64,000 nucleotides of DNA from positions 124,001 to 188,000 of the forward strand of contig VCJN01000654.1 of the NCBI GenBank assembly GCA_006384855.1. Reading direction: 5' to 3'. The notes under the pieces are model-generated. The model had not been told where the DNA came from and ran no database searches. It saw only the letters and a list, made by a program, of their open reading frames with translations. A program made the position numbers and the translations under genes. Below are positions 1-12,912 of this stretch, piece after piece. How positions within the stretch are numbered: the stretch's first letter is position 1; every line of letters begins with the position of its first letter. The DNA comes from Tetraselmis striata. Its lineage: Eukaryota; Chlorophyta; Chlorodendrophyceae; Chlorodendrales; Chlorodendraceae.

Positions 1-217
1 AGATAGGGTCAGACAGGGCTTGCCGCCAGCCGGCTTCTCCCGCTGCATGGCCGCGACTCCCTCAGGACAATCCTGGTCAGGTCTCTTGGCCCTCGAGTCG
101 CCGCCATGCCCGGCCTCTCTGCCCCCAAACAGGACTTCTTACTTTCCAGCCGGCCCTTAACACCGGGCGAAGTACTGCTTATGTACTTAATCCGGGCGAG
201 CCGGCGCGGCTCTACTG

Positions 218-1710
218 GTGATGATAGTGTACTCCTGTGAAACGGGGGACCGCCCGACGACCGGACGACCCACCACCAGGCCAACTGACGGCCAGCGCCC
301 ACAGAGGCGTGAAGAGCAGGCTCCACAGGAGATCATCCCTACAGCCACCATGGAGTTCAACAGACCCGAGGAGCAACAGAAGGCCGCGGTCGGCGCCGCT
401 CTCGATGCGCCGCGCGGCGGCGAGACCCAACTTCCCAAGATCCGAACCGCCATCAATGCGGAACAAATCGGCAGCACCCGACCAAGACCCGACTGCCCGC
501 CCCAGGCTAACTAACGGCCAGCGCCCTCCGCGGCGTGAAGAACAGGTTCCGCAGGAGACTACCACAACAGCCAACATGAACATCAACAGACCCGAGGAAC
601 ACCAGGCAGCCGAGGTCGGCGCCGCTATCGATGCGCCATGCAGCGGCAGAAAATGACCCCCCAAGACCCCAGCAACCATTGCCGCGAAGAACTTCACATA
701 CACCCGCCTCTCACCTGCTGTCCGCCGCCTCCTCCATCCGCGTCTCGAGCCGCCAGTCCCGCCAGCCCCCAATCGATCTTCCCCTTGATACCGACTGTGC
801 CACGCAAGTCGCCCTGCTATTCGGCAATCTGGCGACACGCAACCGTGCGACGGGGGTCGACCTGCGCCGCAACCGTGAGTTCCAGAACCCGATCCGTGCC
901 CTCGGCCCCAAGCTCAAGGTATACACATCAACCCACAACGTCCAGGCGGTGACCCGACCCGCCCCTATACCGGCTACCGCCGCTCCAGCAGGGGTGAGCA
1001 CAGCCGGACTCGCCACTAACACGGGATCCGACGCGAAACTCGTCGCAGTCAGTATCACGCACCTATATGGGCGGGAGAAGATCGCGACTGCTCACCACCC
1101 GGCGCCGCCTACAGCCGACCAGTCGGCGATGCACCATGGCCAGCTCCCCCAAGAGCTCCAGCCACCACCAACTACCCAGCTACAAGTGGCCCACCCCCAG
1201 GCCGCGGCAGCCCCTCCAGCCACGGAGATGGACAGCGACGACTCGCCACCGGCAGTCGAGCAGCCGGCGACAAGCGTCGATCCAGCCCCGCACCCCGAGC
1301 CGGCTCCACCGGCCGCAGCCCAAGCCCCCCCGCGTCAAGAGAGGCCTCGGAGGCCACCAACCCCTCGAACATACCCCCACATCCAGCACACCAGCCCAAG
1401 CGTCCCGCCTGGCCCAGCTCGCGGCAGAGGCTCATCGCCCCCGCCGCCCCCCGCGCCGGACGGCCCCCTTGCAGCCGCAGGTGGATCGTATGCGGATGCT
1501 CCGCAGGCAAGGCACCCAACCCCAAGCTGGAAGCACGCCCGAGACTATCAGCGCCGCCACCCAAGAACTACGGACGTTTCTAGCCGGTATGCCCGGAATG
1601 CATTTTTCGAATTTACCGCACTATTCCCCGCAAGTATTACAAACAGTGCATCGCCCGACCCGCGGGCTTGGTACCGGTACATGCACGAGACGAAGTCATC
1701 ATGCCATTAA
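218..1710 (+). CDS. Proline-rich mobile-element-like coding region, decayed
   Basis: The product is not recognised. An open frame at 631-1710 (359 codons) is low-complexity and rich in Pro, Ala, Gln and Arg. Its least biased part is near residues 55-110 (CATQVALLFGNLATRNR and following). Upstream, short frames at 218-514 and 504-656 encode two copies of a repeated segment of about 45 residues (QRPQRREEQAPQE and QRPPRREEQVPQE), so this DNA was once translated. It lies just before a 3' module at 1881-2164 that recurs at 60.6-61.0 kb, which points to a retroelement. Codon composition differs from the intron-rich host genes. Alternative: a disordered host protein. Confidence is moderate that it is coding-derived and low for any function. 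Confidence 0.4.
277..652 (+). repeat. Imperfect direct duplication inside the proline-rich coding region
   Basis: Copies at about 277-425 and 504-652, period about 227 bp. Both contain the shared blocks ggccagcgccc, aacagacccgaggaaca-like sequence and gtcggcgccgct. Differences are mostly substitutions that keep the peptide similar, including NRPEE followed a few residues later by VGAA or VGAAIDAP. Confidence 0.8.
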
Positions 1711-1880
1711 ACGCAGTATACTGTGCCAAAAAGAAAATTATATATATTTGAGAAATGGAGGGCATTGTAGCCCCCACCCCCCCCCCCACCCCCCAAGCTA
1801 GCCGGCTCAGCGGTACATAAATACTGAGCACCATATAGCTATTCCGGTTGGCTCCCCTCCCCCATCACACCGCAGTAGCA

Positions 1881-2164
1881 GCAGGCGGGACGCCTCTGGC
1901 TGCCTTAGCGTGCCTGTCGAGCTCTGGATGGGATGGGTCTGACTTAGGTAGGGACAGCAGGGGGGGCGCTGATGTCTTAGCTATAGCCCACTGGAAGGAG
2001 GAGGGGCTAGGAAACATTGGAGGATGGCCGGTAGCTTGAGCTGTGATAACGCTTCGTGTTCCCCACTGTGGTTAGAGATAGCAAGCCCTAAGAGCAACTC
2101 AGTCTGAGCGAGTGGATGCAGTTGACTAGACGTTGTAACAAATTTCAATTTCAATTTCAATTTT
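1881..2164 (+). mobile_element. 3' module of a retroelement with CAATTT tail (copy 1)
   Basis: Three blocks here recur in the same order at 60.63-61.04 kb: gcgggacgcctc followed by ggctgccttag; ggatggccggtagc-tgagctgt; and tggttagaga-ggcaagccct. Both copies end with gactaga, a GTTG-rich stretch and three to four CAATTT units. A conserved 3' end plus a short simple-repeat tail is usual for non-LTR retrotransposons, but the family was not identified. Confidence 0.6.
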
Positions 2165-4700
2165 GCCCCCGAACGCCCACCCCCCCTTTAAGTGCCATGC
2201 TCTCGTCTCCTCACGCGCTCGCCGCCCTCGCCCATTCTCACGGGATGGCTGAGGGTTTCCCGGGTGTCCCAAACAGGACGGCCGCAAGGCGCCGCCGACT
2301 CCGTCGTTCTAACCGTGATGATCGGAGTAGCAGGTGGAACACGTACGGGTGGGGGGGAGGGGGGTACGCCAGTTCCTCTGCCGGTCGGGCGTGGAACGTA
2401 CCGAGGTACGAGAACACGATTATATTTCCAAACAGCCCTCGCGAGTAGGCTGCCCATGGCCGAGTCGTGCAGCCCCCCCTCCCCACCCGTGGGCGAATCT
2501 CGGAGAGGCCGGCGCTAGCAGGTCGGGGTCGTACATTGTTTTCAACAGCCCCCCGTACATGGTTGCTGCCCGACGGCGCCAGCATGTGATGCCGGGACTA
2601 CGAGTGGTATTTGAACCCCCCCCCCCCCTAGGGCTTCTCGGTCGTCGCAGGATCTGAGGAACCGCCACAACCGGCCACCCCGCTTAGCCCCCTACCGCAC
2701 CCAGTCGGGCACGGGTCCCAGGGGCTACCAGCGGCCACCACGTGGAGGTGGAGGTGGTGCCGCCGGGCATGCCGCACCCATGATCCTCCGCTCATGGTGG
2801 GCCGCTGCCTAGTGGTGGGCACAAAGCTGATCTAGTCCTATAAGTGGGGACTATGCCGTCGTGGGTGCGTGTTGGCCCCGGATACCGTTAATGCTTCCCG
2901 ATCTTCGCCAAGGGTGTGTTGATGACTCTGGGCTTAAAAGAGGGCCATGGTCGTGGCCATCCCTTCGTCCACCAAAAACAAACTGCAAAATAGGGCCAAA
3001 CCGTGCTCTCGCTATTGTCCGAGGAGTGCCATAGAGACATTCACCGCCCACAGTGGCGGCGTTTTCGAAACGCTTGGTGTTTCTGTCGGTGGTGACGAAA
3101 GTATAATCCGGAACTAATATGTCTCGCCATCCAGCACCGGCGCGGGAGCGAATGCGCGTCCGAAATCGATTTATCGGCGGCGGCGGCGCAGGATAAGGAC
3201 AAACGGGAGGTGCACAGGGGGCGGTGGAACTGCTTAAAGTACTAATTACAAAACTTTCGCAATTTATAAACCCCCCCCTCCGTTTCCACGGGTAATACTG
3301 ACCTAAACCATGTCATTTTGTCCGAATGGACGTACTTCCCACCCAGCCTAGCCATCTCATACTTTTGGCACATATCCGCTATTTGAGCTAGATGGTGGCT
3401 GCACGCGTGTGGGTTGGTTGCCGCAGGGGGTGTTGTCGAGAGAATGTTGCAAAAAGCCGGGATTTTGGCATTAGATTTTCGCGCGCTTATTAGTGGGACA
3501 CGGGGCTAATTGGGCGTCATTGGGCGGGATGGGCACGGTTCACCCTACAACCCACCCACACCCCCGCCCACAGTTATGGCCGAGGGTGTGGGAGTGGTTT
3601 TGCGGCTTTGCTAGCCATCTTTACTCGGTAGCTGGTCGTGACACAGTGAAAGGTGGGTGGTGGGCGGATGGGCGCCGGACTATACTTGTACGGGATTCCT
3701 ATCTCGTACGTCTCGTGACTGTCGTCCTATCCTCGGTCTTTGGATGCGTCGTGACAGCCGACCACGTGACCGCCCGCATATTCGTGGCCCCACCGTTTCT
3801 ATGCCCCCAGGCGCCGGCTCTCGCAGCATGCGCTAGCGCTACGCTCCACCGGCGGCGGCCAAGTGACAAGGCCGCCAAGCCATTTTGCTGCCGAGATCAT
3901 CCCCGGGCTTGAGCTCCTGCCGGCGGTGTTCTAGGACGCCTCGAGGATCAGAGGTGAAGGCGGGGAAAACATCGTTTCCTCCACACCGGTGCCCGCGTTT
4001 GCTCTCAGATCTCCAGCTGCTTTCCGGGCCGATTCGCCCAACGCGCTGCGGCCACATGGCACATACTGACGCTCCTGGCCGAAGTCGCCGCGCAAGGGCG
4101 GTTTCCTAGGCCCCGTGCACGGTTGATTTTATTACAGCCGCCAACGTGCGAGGCTGTGGTGAGTATTGTAACGCCCCCCGCACCTGGTGGGTCGTGCCGG
4201 CAAAATGTATACAATTCATGATCGCACTTGCATCATCTAGCAGCATGGATCAGCCGCTTGCAAGCCGGCACGAATCAAGGCATATAATGGTTGCGCTAGT
4301 GTTTGGCCAATGATAATATCATTTGACTTTTTATATCATGCGGTGACTCTTTGGAGATGTGCTTTACAATACACCACTGGAGAATACTTATGTTTGGCAT
4401 GTTCAAGAAGGGACACCACGTCTAATTTGGGGAGGACACGCGTCACGGGTGGGGGGTATGTTTCATCTGAATGTTGTTGCTGATTCGGGAGGGAAGACAA
4501 ACTAAATAGTGTAAAATCGCACCCGCCGCGACTTATATTGTCACCAATTACTAATATATAATGCCGCGGGTATCTTTTCATACAATCAGCGTGTTCAGAA
4601 TCGCAGTAATAATCATTACCGAGCGATCAAATAAACCAGCAAACGGCAACATCGACGCGGCAGCCCGTTGCGCTTGTCTTCGTGACATTATATTAGTATG
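2165..4700. other. Stretch without recognisable genes
   Basis: Only short unsupported frames are seen. One frame of 139 codons (3493-3912) has no recognisable motif and a composition typical of chance frames in GC-rich DNA. A C-run lies at 2621-2631 and GC content falls towards the right end, where the repeat island begins. Confidence 0.5.
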
Positions 4701-6203
4701 ATTTTTCGTTCCGCCAAGGTGAAAAAAAAAGTGTTTACAGCAGTAGCATCGCTACTGCTATATTTAATGTGTAAGATCTCGTCAGTCATGGTGACGCGCT
4801 GGCGGACGATTGCTGGAAATCAATATAAATATATATTTCCGCGCGCAACGAGCTACAACATTATGTCGTCCGTATAATGCTTTGCATGTTCATAGATCTG
4901 CTCATGCGTCCTCGCCTTGACTGACTACGCCTTTAAAATTGCGCTTTGTGGCCATGTGGCCTTACCGCATTCGACACTATGCAATCCTCCCACTCCGATA
5001 AGGCGTTTATTTAGTGGTAGCACTTGCAGGAGTGCTTGTAGCAATGTTGGCATTTTGCTCCAGCACAAGGCCGATATAATCAGCTAAAAGAAACGGCACG
5101 CAACACATACCCGGTAGTGTAACAATGTGTTTGAGGCCACCGCTCCACCAACGCACGCGCGCTCCCGTAGTCCCGTTAGTTAGTGGGTGCATATATTTGT
5201 GTGTGGACTGTAGGACCCGTGAAACCGAGCCCAAGGCACGCTGCATGCGCTGCAAATTCTTACCAGTGTGAATATACAATGCATACAACATGTATATCGA
5301 TCGACCATTTAGGCCGCCGTGCGAGCAATATATAAGTCATGTGGTGTAAAAGCATGTATCAAGATTTAACATGAGTGTCGTCCTTTAAATACCGCTAGGC
5401 GAAGGTATCACAGATAATGCGCTTTTGACTCCATACTACGGTATGCTTGAATCAACACCCGCACATTGAGGTAAGGATACATAAGGCACGCGGGCTCGCA
5501 TTGCTCGCATACTCGACAAAACCTCCGAAACCAATGCTCGAGTCTTCGCACGGACGACCCTAGGGTCAAGGCCGAAATGGCGACTAGATCCCCACGTGAC
5601 GACGCGAAGTCCCGGCCAATAACATGTATTTGCACCACATGCAAGTACGCGTGACTAGGAAGTGAGCCGTCGCATGGATGGGCCCATAACGCGTCTTCAG
5701 CCCCTCACGGGATAGATGTTTGGAATACCAAGGAAAGGCGGACCACGCGTATTGTCTGCGCGCCTTATTTGTATTTTGACTTCTTACTATATTGTACACC
5801 AGTCCACAGAAGTCTTTGCACATAGAAATCCGCGCGTATCCTCGCCTCGGTGCCCAAGTCATGGGGCCACGGGGCCATGGAGCCTTGTAATCCAGTGTAT
5901 GCAAGCCTCCTACGCCCAGGAGGCAGCCGTTTCTCCCGGTTATCGCACTTTTAGAATTGTTCTTCGGCAATGGCATTGCTTGGCACATGGCTAAAACCAC
6001 AGAAAAGACGGGCGATGAATAGGGGGCAACTTGTTGGCGGCGTAGCTACCATCCGTCGCATATGCCCACGCGCTGCCGGTGGTGGGTGGACGTACGCATG
6101 CGCTGTAAAACGACCGAGCGCTTGAGCCCAATCCGTGCACGCTACCGATGCAATGCATGACATTTCCATGAGAGTGTGCCAGTAATCCCGTCGTCGTGAT
6201 GGG

Positions 6204-7270
6204 GCCATCATCCCACAATTTTCCAAGCCGCAAGATAAGCGCCGTTGGCCGCGCCTCGCTGGGTGAAAGTAGCGCACATAAAGTGCCTTTGATTCCATAG
6301 GTGCATACTTATACCGCCCGCACCGTAGGCCAAGCGCGGGCTGGCCCCCTCGACAACAATGTCGCCACTGCACCACATGTATGCGCGCATGTTGTCACAC
6401 ATGTCATCCATCATCCAAGGGAGAAGCCAAAATGATTACGGAGTCCGCGCGACGTGGAGATCTATCCAAGGGGTCCTCACGCCTGGGAGCTTGCGTGGAA
6501 GGGCACATTACATGCCCCCATCATGCGCCCCCACCCACAGTGAGTGGGCTGGCTGGGATACCATAACATGGGGTAACTTTGACAGGCCATAACATTTCGG
6601 CTTTTTATCAGATTGGCCTGAAAATTAGTGCGTTGGGAAAGCGCAGGTCACGGGCTTTCCATCTCACTGACCTACAGCCCAATCTGATAAAACGTCGAAG
6701 TGTTGTGAATTAAAACGTGATTGCAGTATTACTGCTTCTTGCATGGCGATCAGACAGTTTGCGAATGTCGCATGCAGCCCGCTAGCTGACGACTCCAAAC
6801 CATGCGCCGCGCGGCATGGGGTAGGTGGCCAACACATGTATCTCGGCGACCATGGGAGAAAAACACGGTTCTTTATGTCCAAATGTCGGCGTGCCGTGCG
6901 CTCAAACAAAAACCGTTCACAGCGCGGCCGTGCAACACTTGTTACACTAGTAGTGCCCCATAACAGGCGACGCGCGCGCCACGTGCGACGTCGCATTAGC
7001 CCTAGCACACCATGTGCACGCTCTTTCATGGTTATCCTCGCAATGGCTGCAACGGCGTAGACTATGCGTGGGTTTACTGACTAGAAGCGACCAAACTCAA
7101 ATCATACCCATAAAACATGCAGAGACTTTTGTGGGCTGCTGTATCACGTGAGATCAGACCCTGCGCGGTGACTCACCCCTAATGCTCGGGGGCTGTCTAC
7201 TTATTCACGATACCCGCCATAACGTCCGATTGCTTCTGAATGTCCTATTGTAATATGAAAAGGGGCGGGC
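6204..7270 (+). repeat. Direct repeat, copy 1 (1,067 bp)
   Basis: It matches 7354-8420 at a constant offset of 1150 bases, and I found no mismatch when reading the rows against each other. The right edge is the sequence aggggcgggc in both copies. Identical frames of 105 and 121 codons occur in both, but they resemble no known protein and are probably chance frames. Confidence 0.93.
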
Positions 7271-7276
7271 GGTTTA

Positions 7277-7353
7277 AACCCTAAAACCCTAAAACCCTAA
7301 AACCCTAAAACCCTAAAAACCCTAAAACCCTAAAACCCTAAACCCTAAAAAAA
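7277..7353 (+). repeat. Interstitial telomere-type repeat (CCCTAAAA)n
   Basis: About nine head-to-tail units of CCCTAAAA with CCCTAAA and A-length variants. The complement, TTTTAGGG, is the Chlamydomonas-type telomere repeat. The C-rich strand reads left to right, so the block has the orientation expected at the left end of a chromosome whose unique sequence starts at 7354. It lies exactly between the two 1,067-bp direct repeats. Confidence 0.93.
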
Positions 7354-8420
7354 GCCATCATCCCACAATTTTCCAAGCCGCAAGATAAGCGCCGTTGGCC
7401 GCGCCTCGCTGGGTGAAAGTAGCGCACATAAAGTGCCTTTGATTCCATAGGTGCATACTTATACCGCCCGCACCGTAGGCCAAGCGCGGGCTGGCCCCCT
7501 CGACAACAATGTCGCCACTGCACCACATGTATGCGCGCATGTTGTCACACATGTCATCCATCATCCAAGGGAGAAGCCAAAATGATTACGGAGTCCGCGC
7601 GACGTGGAGATCTATCCAAGGGGTCCTCACGCCTGGGAGCTTGCGTGGAAGGGCACATTACATGCCCCCATCATGCGCCCCCACCCACAGTGAGTGGGCT
7701 GGCTGGGATACCATAACATGGGGTAACTTTGACAGGCCATAACATTTCGGCTTTTTATCAGATTGGCCTGAAAATTAGTGCGTTGGGAAAGCGCAGGTCA
7801 CGGGCTTTCCATCTCACTGACCTACAGCCCAATCTGATAAAACGTCGAAGTGTTGTGAATTAAAACGTGATTGCAGTATTACTGCTTCTTGCATGGCGAT
7901 CAGACAGTTTGCGAATGTCGCATGCAGCCCGCTAGCTGACGACTCCAAACCATGCGCCGCGCGGCATGGGGTAGGTGGCCAACACATGTATCTCGGCGAC
8001 CATGGGAGAAAAACACGGTTCTTTATGTCCAAATGTCGGCGTGCCGTGCGCTCAAACAAAAACCGTTCACAGCGCGGCCGTGCAACACTTGTTACACTAG
8101 TAGTGCCCCATAACAGGCGACGCGCGCGCCACGTGCGACGTCGCATTAGCCCTAGCACACCATGTGCACGCTCTTTCATGGTTATCCTCGCAATGGCTGC
8201 AACGGCGTAGACTATGCGTGGGTTTACTGACTAGAAGCGACCAAACTCAAATCATACCCATAAAACATGCAGAGACTTTTGTGGGCTGCTGTATCACGTG
8301 AGATCAGACCCTGCGCGGTGACTCACCCCTAATGCTCGGGGGCTGTCTACTTATTCACGATACCCGCCATAACGTCCGATTGCTTCTGAATGTCCTATTG
8401 TAATATGAAAAGGGGCGGGC
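7354..8420 (+). repeat. Direct repeat, copy 2 (1,067 bp)
   Basis: Appears identical to 6204-7270. Its left edge abuts the telomere block. Its right edge continues into gcgaatttac, whereas copy 1 continues into the telomere units. Confidence 0.93.
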
Positions 8421-8479
8421 GCGAATTTACATATATCCGCGTAATTGCATCATTCATGTTCTTTTTTGCGTACCACGGC

Positions 8480-8960
8480 CAACATCCAAATTGCGCATGT
8501 GACATGCAGCCCAATAGCTGACCATATAGACGCCACTCCATGTGATGCCGAGCCGCATTTGGCGGGGAGGATTGATATTAGATAAGTATATCTTGCCCTG
8601 ATAAACACCCCCTCCGTCTTATTCTTGTCTACTACACTCCACTATTGGCGTGTCGTGCGCTCAAAGAAACCACGACGTAACTATTTTGCGAGCGCAGTCC
8701 ATGTCGCTCTTTGGTGGCGACCACATGGCAGGTAGAGGGCCCCATGAATCCCACGCCACATACATGATGTTACTGAAACGACCCTAGCGCATCATGTGAG
8801 CACGGTTTGTCATGCGATTACTCCTCATCATTATGGTTGGAACGGCGCAGTTAATGCGCAAGATTGTCGACTATAGAAACGACCCAACAATCGAAATTGC
8901 TTGAAGGTTAGGTACAAACATGCAGATATTATCCCAAGACGGTTCTTGCGGGATGGCAAA
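8480..8960 (+). repeat. Diverged third copy of the direct-repeat segment
   Basis: Blocks align in order with 7915-8280. Examples are catgcagcccaatagctgac against catgcagcccgctagctgac, and ggcgtgtcgtgcgctcaaa against ggcgtgccgtgcgctcaaa. Many substitutions and indels separate them. Confidence 0.65.
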
Positions 8961-9904
8961 AGAAAGATACCATGACGGCGAAAAATAATCATGCGTACGT
9001 AAGCCATGTAAGCACAAAATGCGCGGCTACAAAACATGGATACTAAACAGTTGCAGACCACATCAACCGTACAAGGTGAAGCAGCAATATAAATTGTGAT
9101 GTCCCGGAACCAGTACCTACCAATAAGCGCGCTCCGCCGACAAAACCACAAGGCGACGATATATATTATTGTGTAAAGTGTAAACCACACCCCGCATTGA
9201 CCCCATAGTATCGCACGGCAGCGCTGCTTTTTAGACTCAATCACCATTTCCATTAATCGAGCAGCACTCCTCGCCTGGATACTACCTACGACTAAGTACG
9301 CAGCGCTCTAGTACATGTAGTGGTAAACATCTAATAATGGGCATGTTCCATGTAATGACCAAGACAAACTAACGGCTACCTCGGCGTTCTGCTCAGCGCC
9401 ATCATTCAATATGATATATATCCGCGCGCTTTGGAATACACGGAAATACAACCACTGTATGAGCAGTTTGGTAAGTTCGTTCAGTCCTGATAGTAGTCAT
9501 AGCTCCGCCCCTGCGATATGTTAGCAACATCGACAAGTGGTTGTAGAAAGCAACGATCATGATGGTCCTGTCGTATATTAGCGTCTGTCGGCCGCATGTA
9601 CGCCCCATAATGCCCATGCCCATATCGGTTGTCATTACCATGTAGTCGTCCACGGACGCCACGCACCGGCGGAAGATTACGCCTTTCATAGTTGTTGCGT
9701 GCTTTGTTTCGAAAAGCTAGTCCAACAGAATTTATGAAGCTAGGAGCACAAGGGATGTACTTCATCCAGCTTACTTGTTTTTGCTGATCACTTGTGTGCT
9801 GTGTGGATAACAGCGGGCGGCGGGGTCGTCGGGAAACACATATGAGAGAAAAACAAGCCGAGCCCTAAATATATATACTAAACTATTGCCCCATTAATAT
9901 TTAC

Positions 9905-12680
9905 ACTAATACACCCTTCAACACAAGTCTCAGCCCCCTTTTCGCCGAATTCGATGACTTTACAAATAGCAGGGCAGCTGAACCTAGGGTGCATGACCTG
10001 AAACCCTGGAATGTTGCACATATTAATGTTCAACCTACATATCATCATAGGGTCTAACCAATTTTAATCATAACCATAACAACAGTCCTACATGAATGAT
10101 GTTGGCGCCACATTGCGCGTTTACAATAATTCCTTGGTACATGAGATGGGGCCCCAGACGTGCCACCGCGCATGCATAGAGAATTGCGTGGTGGCATGGG
10201 CATGTATGGGTGATGAAACAGGGCTACATGGGCTAGCAAAGGGGCCAGGGCGGTGTTGGGTGCGATGGGGCCATGCAAGCGCGAGTTGCTGCACGGTGTG
10301 CGTTGGTAGCATTGCCAATGTCGTGTTGCCGCCTCGTTGAGCATTCGCTAAAACGCGGATATTCAAAGCGGCTCAGGGATGGCTTCAAAACATGTTCTGA
10401 AACTAATCTCTAAACATTCTCTGGGTCCATAGCGCGGGGCGAATTTCCGGGTTTTCAGGACAATCCGAGTACGTTTAGGCACTCTAGGAAAATACATACA
10501 CATAAATAGGTCGAAATTGGACGTTGGTGACAGCATGTGTTCACAACGTGGGCGTGCAACTTCACGCCGACTGTCTCCTAAAACCTGAAACCCGGTGGTG
10601 GGATAGTGTGTTAGGTGTTCTTGCACATGAGCCACTCCTACAGCAGCCCACAAAAGTCTCTGCATGTTTTATAAGTATGACTTGGGTTTGGTCGCGTCTA
10701 GTCGGTAAACCCACGCATAGTCTACGCCGTTGCAGCCATTGCGAGGATAACCATGAAAGAGCGTGCAGATGGTGTGCCAGGGCCAATGCGACGGCGCGCG
10801 TGCCGCGCGCGGCGCCTGTTATGCAGCTCTACCAGTGTAACAAGTGCTGCACGGGCGGGCTGTGACGGGTTTGAGCGCACGGCACGCCGACATTTGGACA
10901 TAAAGAACCGTGTTTTTCTCCCATGCATGGTCGCCGAGATACATGTGTTGGCCACCTACCCCATGCCGCGCGTCACTGGTTTGGAGTCTATGGCCAGCTA
11001 GCGGGCTGCATGCGACACTCGCAAACTGTCTGTTCGCCATGCAAGAAGCATTAACATTGCAATCACGTTTTAATTCATAACACTTCGACGTTTTATCAGA
11101 TTGGGCTGTAAGTTAGTGCGATGGAAAGCCCGTTACATGCGCTGTTCAACGCATTAATTTACTGCCCAATCCAATACGTCGAAATGTTATGGCCTGTCAA
11201 AGTTACCCCATGATCTGGTATCCCAGCCAGCCCACTAACAGCCAGCCCGCTAACAGGGGCGCATGATGGGGGCATGTAATGTGCCCTTCCACGCAAGCTC
11301 CCAGGCGCGAGGACCCCTTGGATAGATCTCCACGTCCTTGTATATGACCCAGTCATCATTTTAGTTTTTCCCCTTGGATGATGGGTGACATGTGTTACAA
11401 CATGCGCTCCGACCTACGCAACAGTGGCGACATTGTTAAGCATCTTCGATTCCATAGATAGATGCATGCTTATAGCGCGGGCGGTATAAGCATGCATCTA
11501 TGGAATGAAAATGAAGATACTTTATATGTGCTTCTTTCACCCAGCGAGGCGCGGCCAACGGCGCTTATCCTGCAGCTTGGAAAATTCGTGTGATGATTGG
11601 CCCCATCACGACGACGGAATTTCTGGCAAACTCTCATGGAAATGCCATGCATTGCTTCGGTTAGTAGCGTGCATGGATTGGGCTCAAGCTCGGTCGTCTT
11701 ACAACGCATGCATACGTCCACCCACCGCCGGCAGCGCGCGGGCATATGCGACGGGTGGTAGCTAAGCCGCCAAAAAGTTGCCACCTATTCATCATTGTTT
11801 TGACCATGTGCCAAAGAATGCCATTGCCGAAGAACAATTCTAAAAGTGCGATAACCGGGAGAAACGGCTGCCTCGGCATAGGAGGCTTGCATACACTGGA
11901 ATACAAGGCTCCATGGCCCCGTGGCCCCATGGCTTGGGCACCAAGGCGAGGACATGCGCGGATTTCTATGTGCAAAGACTTATGTGGACTGATGTACTTG
12001 GTGCATGCCCCCCGGTTATTTAGCGATGCACACCAACCGCCAAGCTTGACGCACCATTTCACAGCATTGCTTCAACCACAATAGGAGCGTTTCAATGCAC
12101 GTTATTTCCGCGCCACTCGGCCCACGATGACGTGCTATGGCCGCGTGACTATGCACTACTGTATAAATGCTTCGCCCCATGGTAAGGGGGGCGCGATAAG
12201 CCTCTCATGCTTCGCTCTCAAGCAACAATTACATCTGAATATTTGCCATGATTCTGCTCCTTTCAAAACCAGTGGAGTCGATACATATGGCTTTGTCACA
12301 TGCCCTGAATGGGCTAGTTTCAGTGCCCTACCTCACGGTTGATAGGGGGCTTGGCACATCAATGGCAACGTGGTATGAGTACCGCGGCAAGTTTCAATGG
12401 CCCGTGGGTATGTATAGACATGGGGCGACAATTTCTGGTTTTGTAGCACCGTAGATGTCGCCACACGCAATTCTTTGGCATAGATAAAAAATATTGATGA
12501 CAACGTCTACACCCCGGCAAAATTGGCTTTACCGCGCTATCACAGCATTGGCCTCAAACTATACAGCATTTTGAAGATGCATGCACGCGCGCAAGGTCTG
12601 AATGGAACCACTCATTAAGGGCATGTGGGCTGAATCCGCAAACCCCATACTTTTGTGGAGGGGTGTATATTCATACAGGG
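9905..12680. repeat. Second repeat family interrupted by an inverted copy of the first
   Basis: Bases 9905-10600 and 12085-12680 resemble, in order, the first and second parts of 37784-39170 (for instance aagtctcag-ccccctttttcgccgaat, and cgcaaaccccatacttttgtggag). Between them, 10640-11997 is the reverse complement of 5794-7141 with visible divergence; the edges pair at cagcccacaaaagtctctgc and tgtggactgatgtac. So the first segment appears to have entered the second family in inverted orientation. Confidence 0.65.
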
Positions 12681-12799
12681 CAACTGCCACAACCGTTTCC
12701 GCGATGTAATCCAAGCCCTGACAGCCCTGCTGCCCCGCTTCCCACTAAAATATTCGGTTGTTTCGTGTTCATGTCATAAATTCATAATATCAGCAGGTA

Positions 12800-12912
12800 A
12801 AACTGCATATATTGATACATATAGTATATAAACATATACATATATATGTATATATGTATGTGTGTGTCTGTGTGTGTATCTATATATATGTATATGTCAA
12901 TATACATATACA
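12800..12912 (+). repeat. TA/TG microsatellite
   Basis: Alternating ta and tg steps with tgtgtgtgtctgtgtgtg in the middle. The many short Tyr/Ile/His frames here are products of the simple repeat. Confidence 0.85.

Larger units (their letters stand above)
4700..12780. repeat. AT-richer subtelomere-like repeat island
   Basis: The island contains no gene I can support. It is built from related segments: two identical copies at 6204-7270 and 7354-8420, a diverged partial copy at about 8480-8960, an inverted copy at about 10640-11997, and two halves of a second family (about 9905-10600 and 12085-12680) also present at 37.8-39.2 kb. Base composition is clearly lower in GC than the flanking genes. 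It looks like subtelomeric satellite or an array of non-coding elements. Confidence 0.7.

Noticed and set aside
3493..3912. Open frame of 139 codons on the plus strand
   Set aside because: No motif, no splice support, biased Trp/Arg/His content typical of chance frames in GC-rich DNA.
7277..7353. A true chromosome end within the window
   Set aside because: Sequence continues on both sides with identical repeats, so in this assembly it is interstitial; an artefact remains possible.
6664..8210. Repeated open frames of 105 and 121 codons in the direct repeats
   Set aside because: They appear twice only because the DNA is duplicated. The diverged and inverted copies do not keep the frames, so there is no sign of coding.
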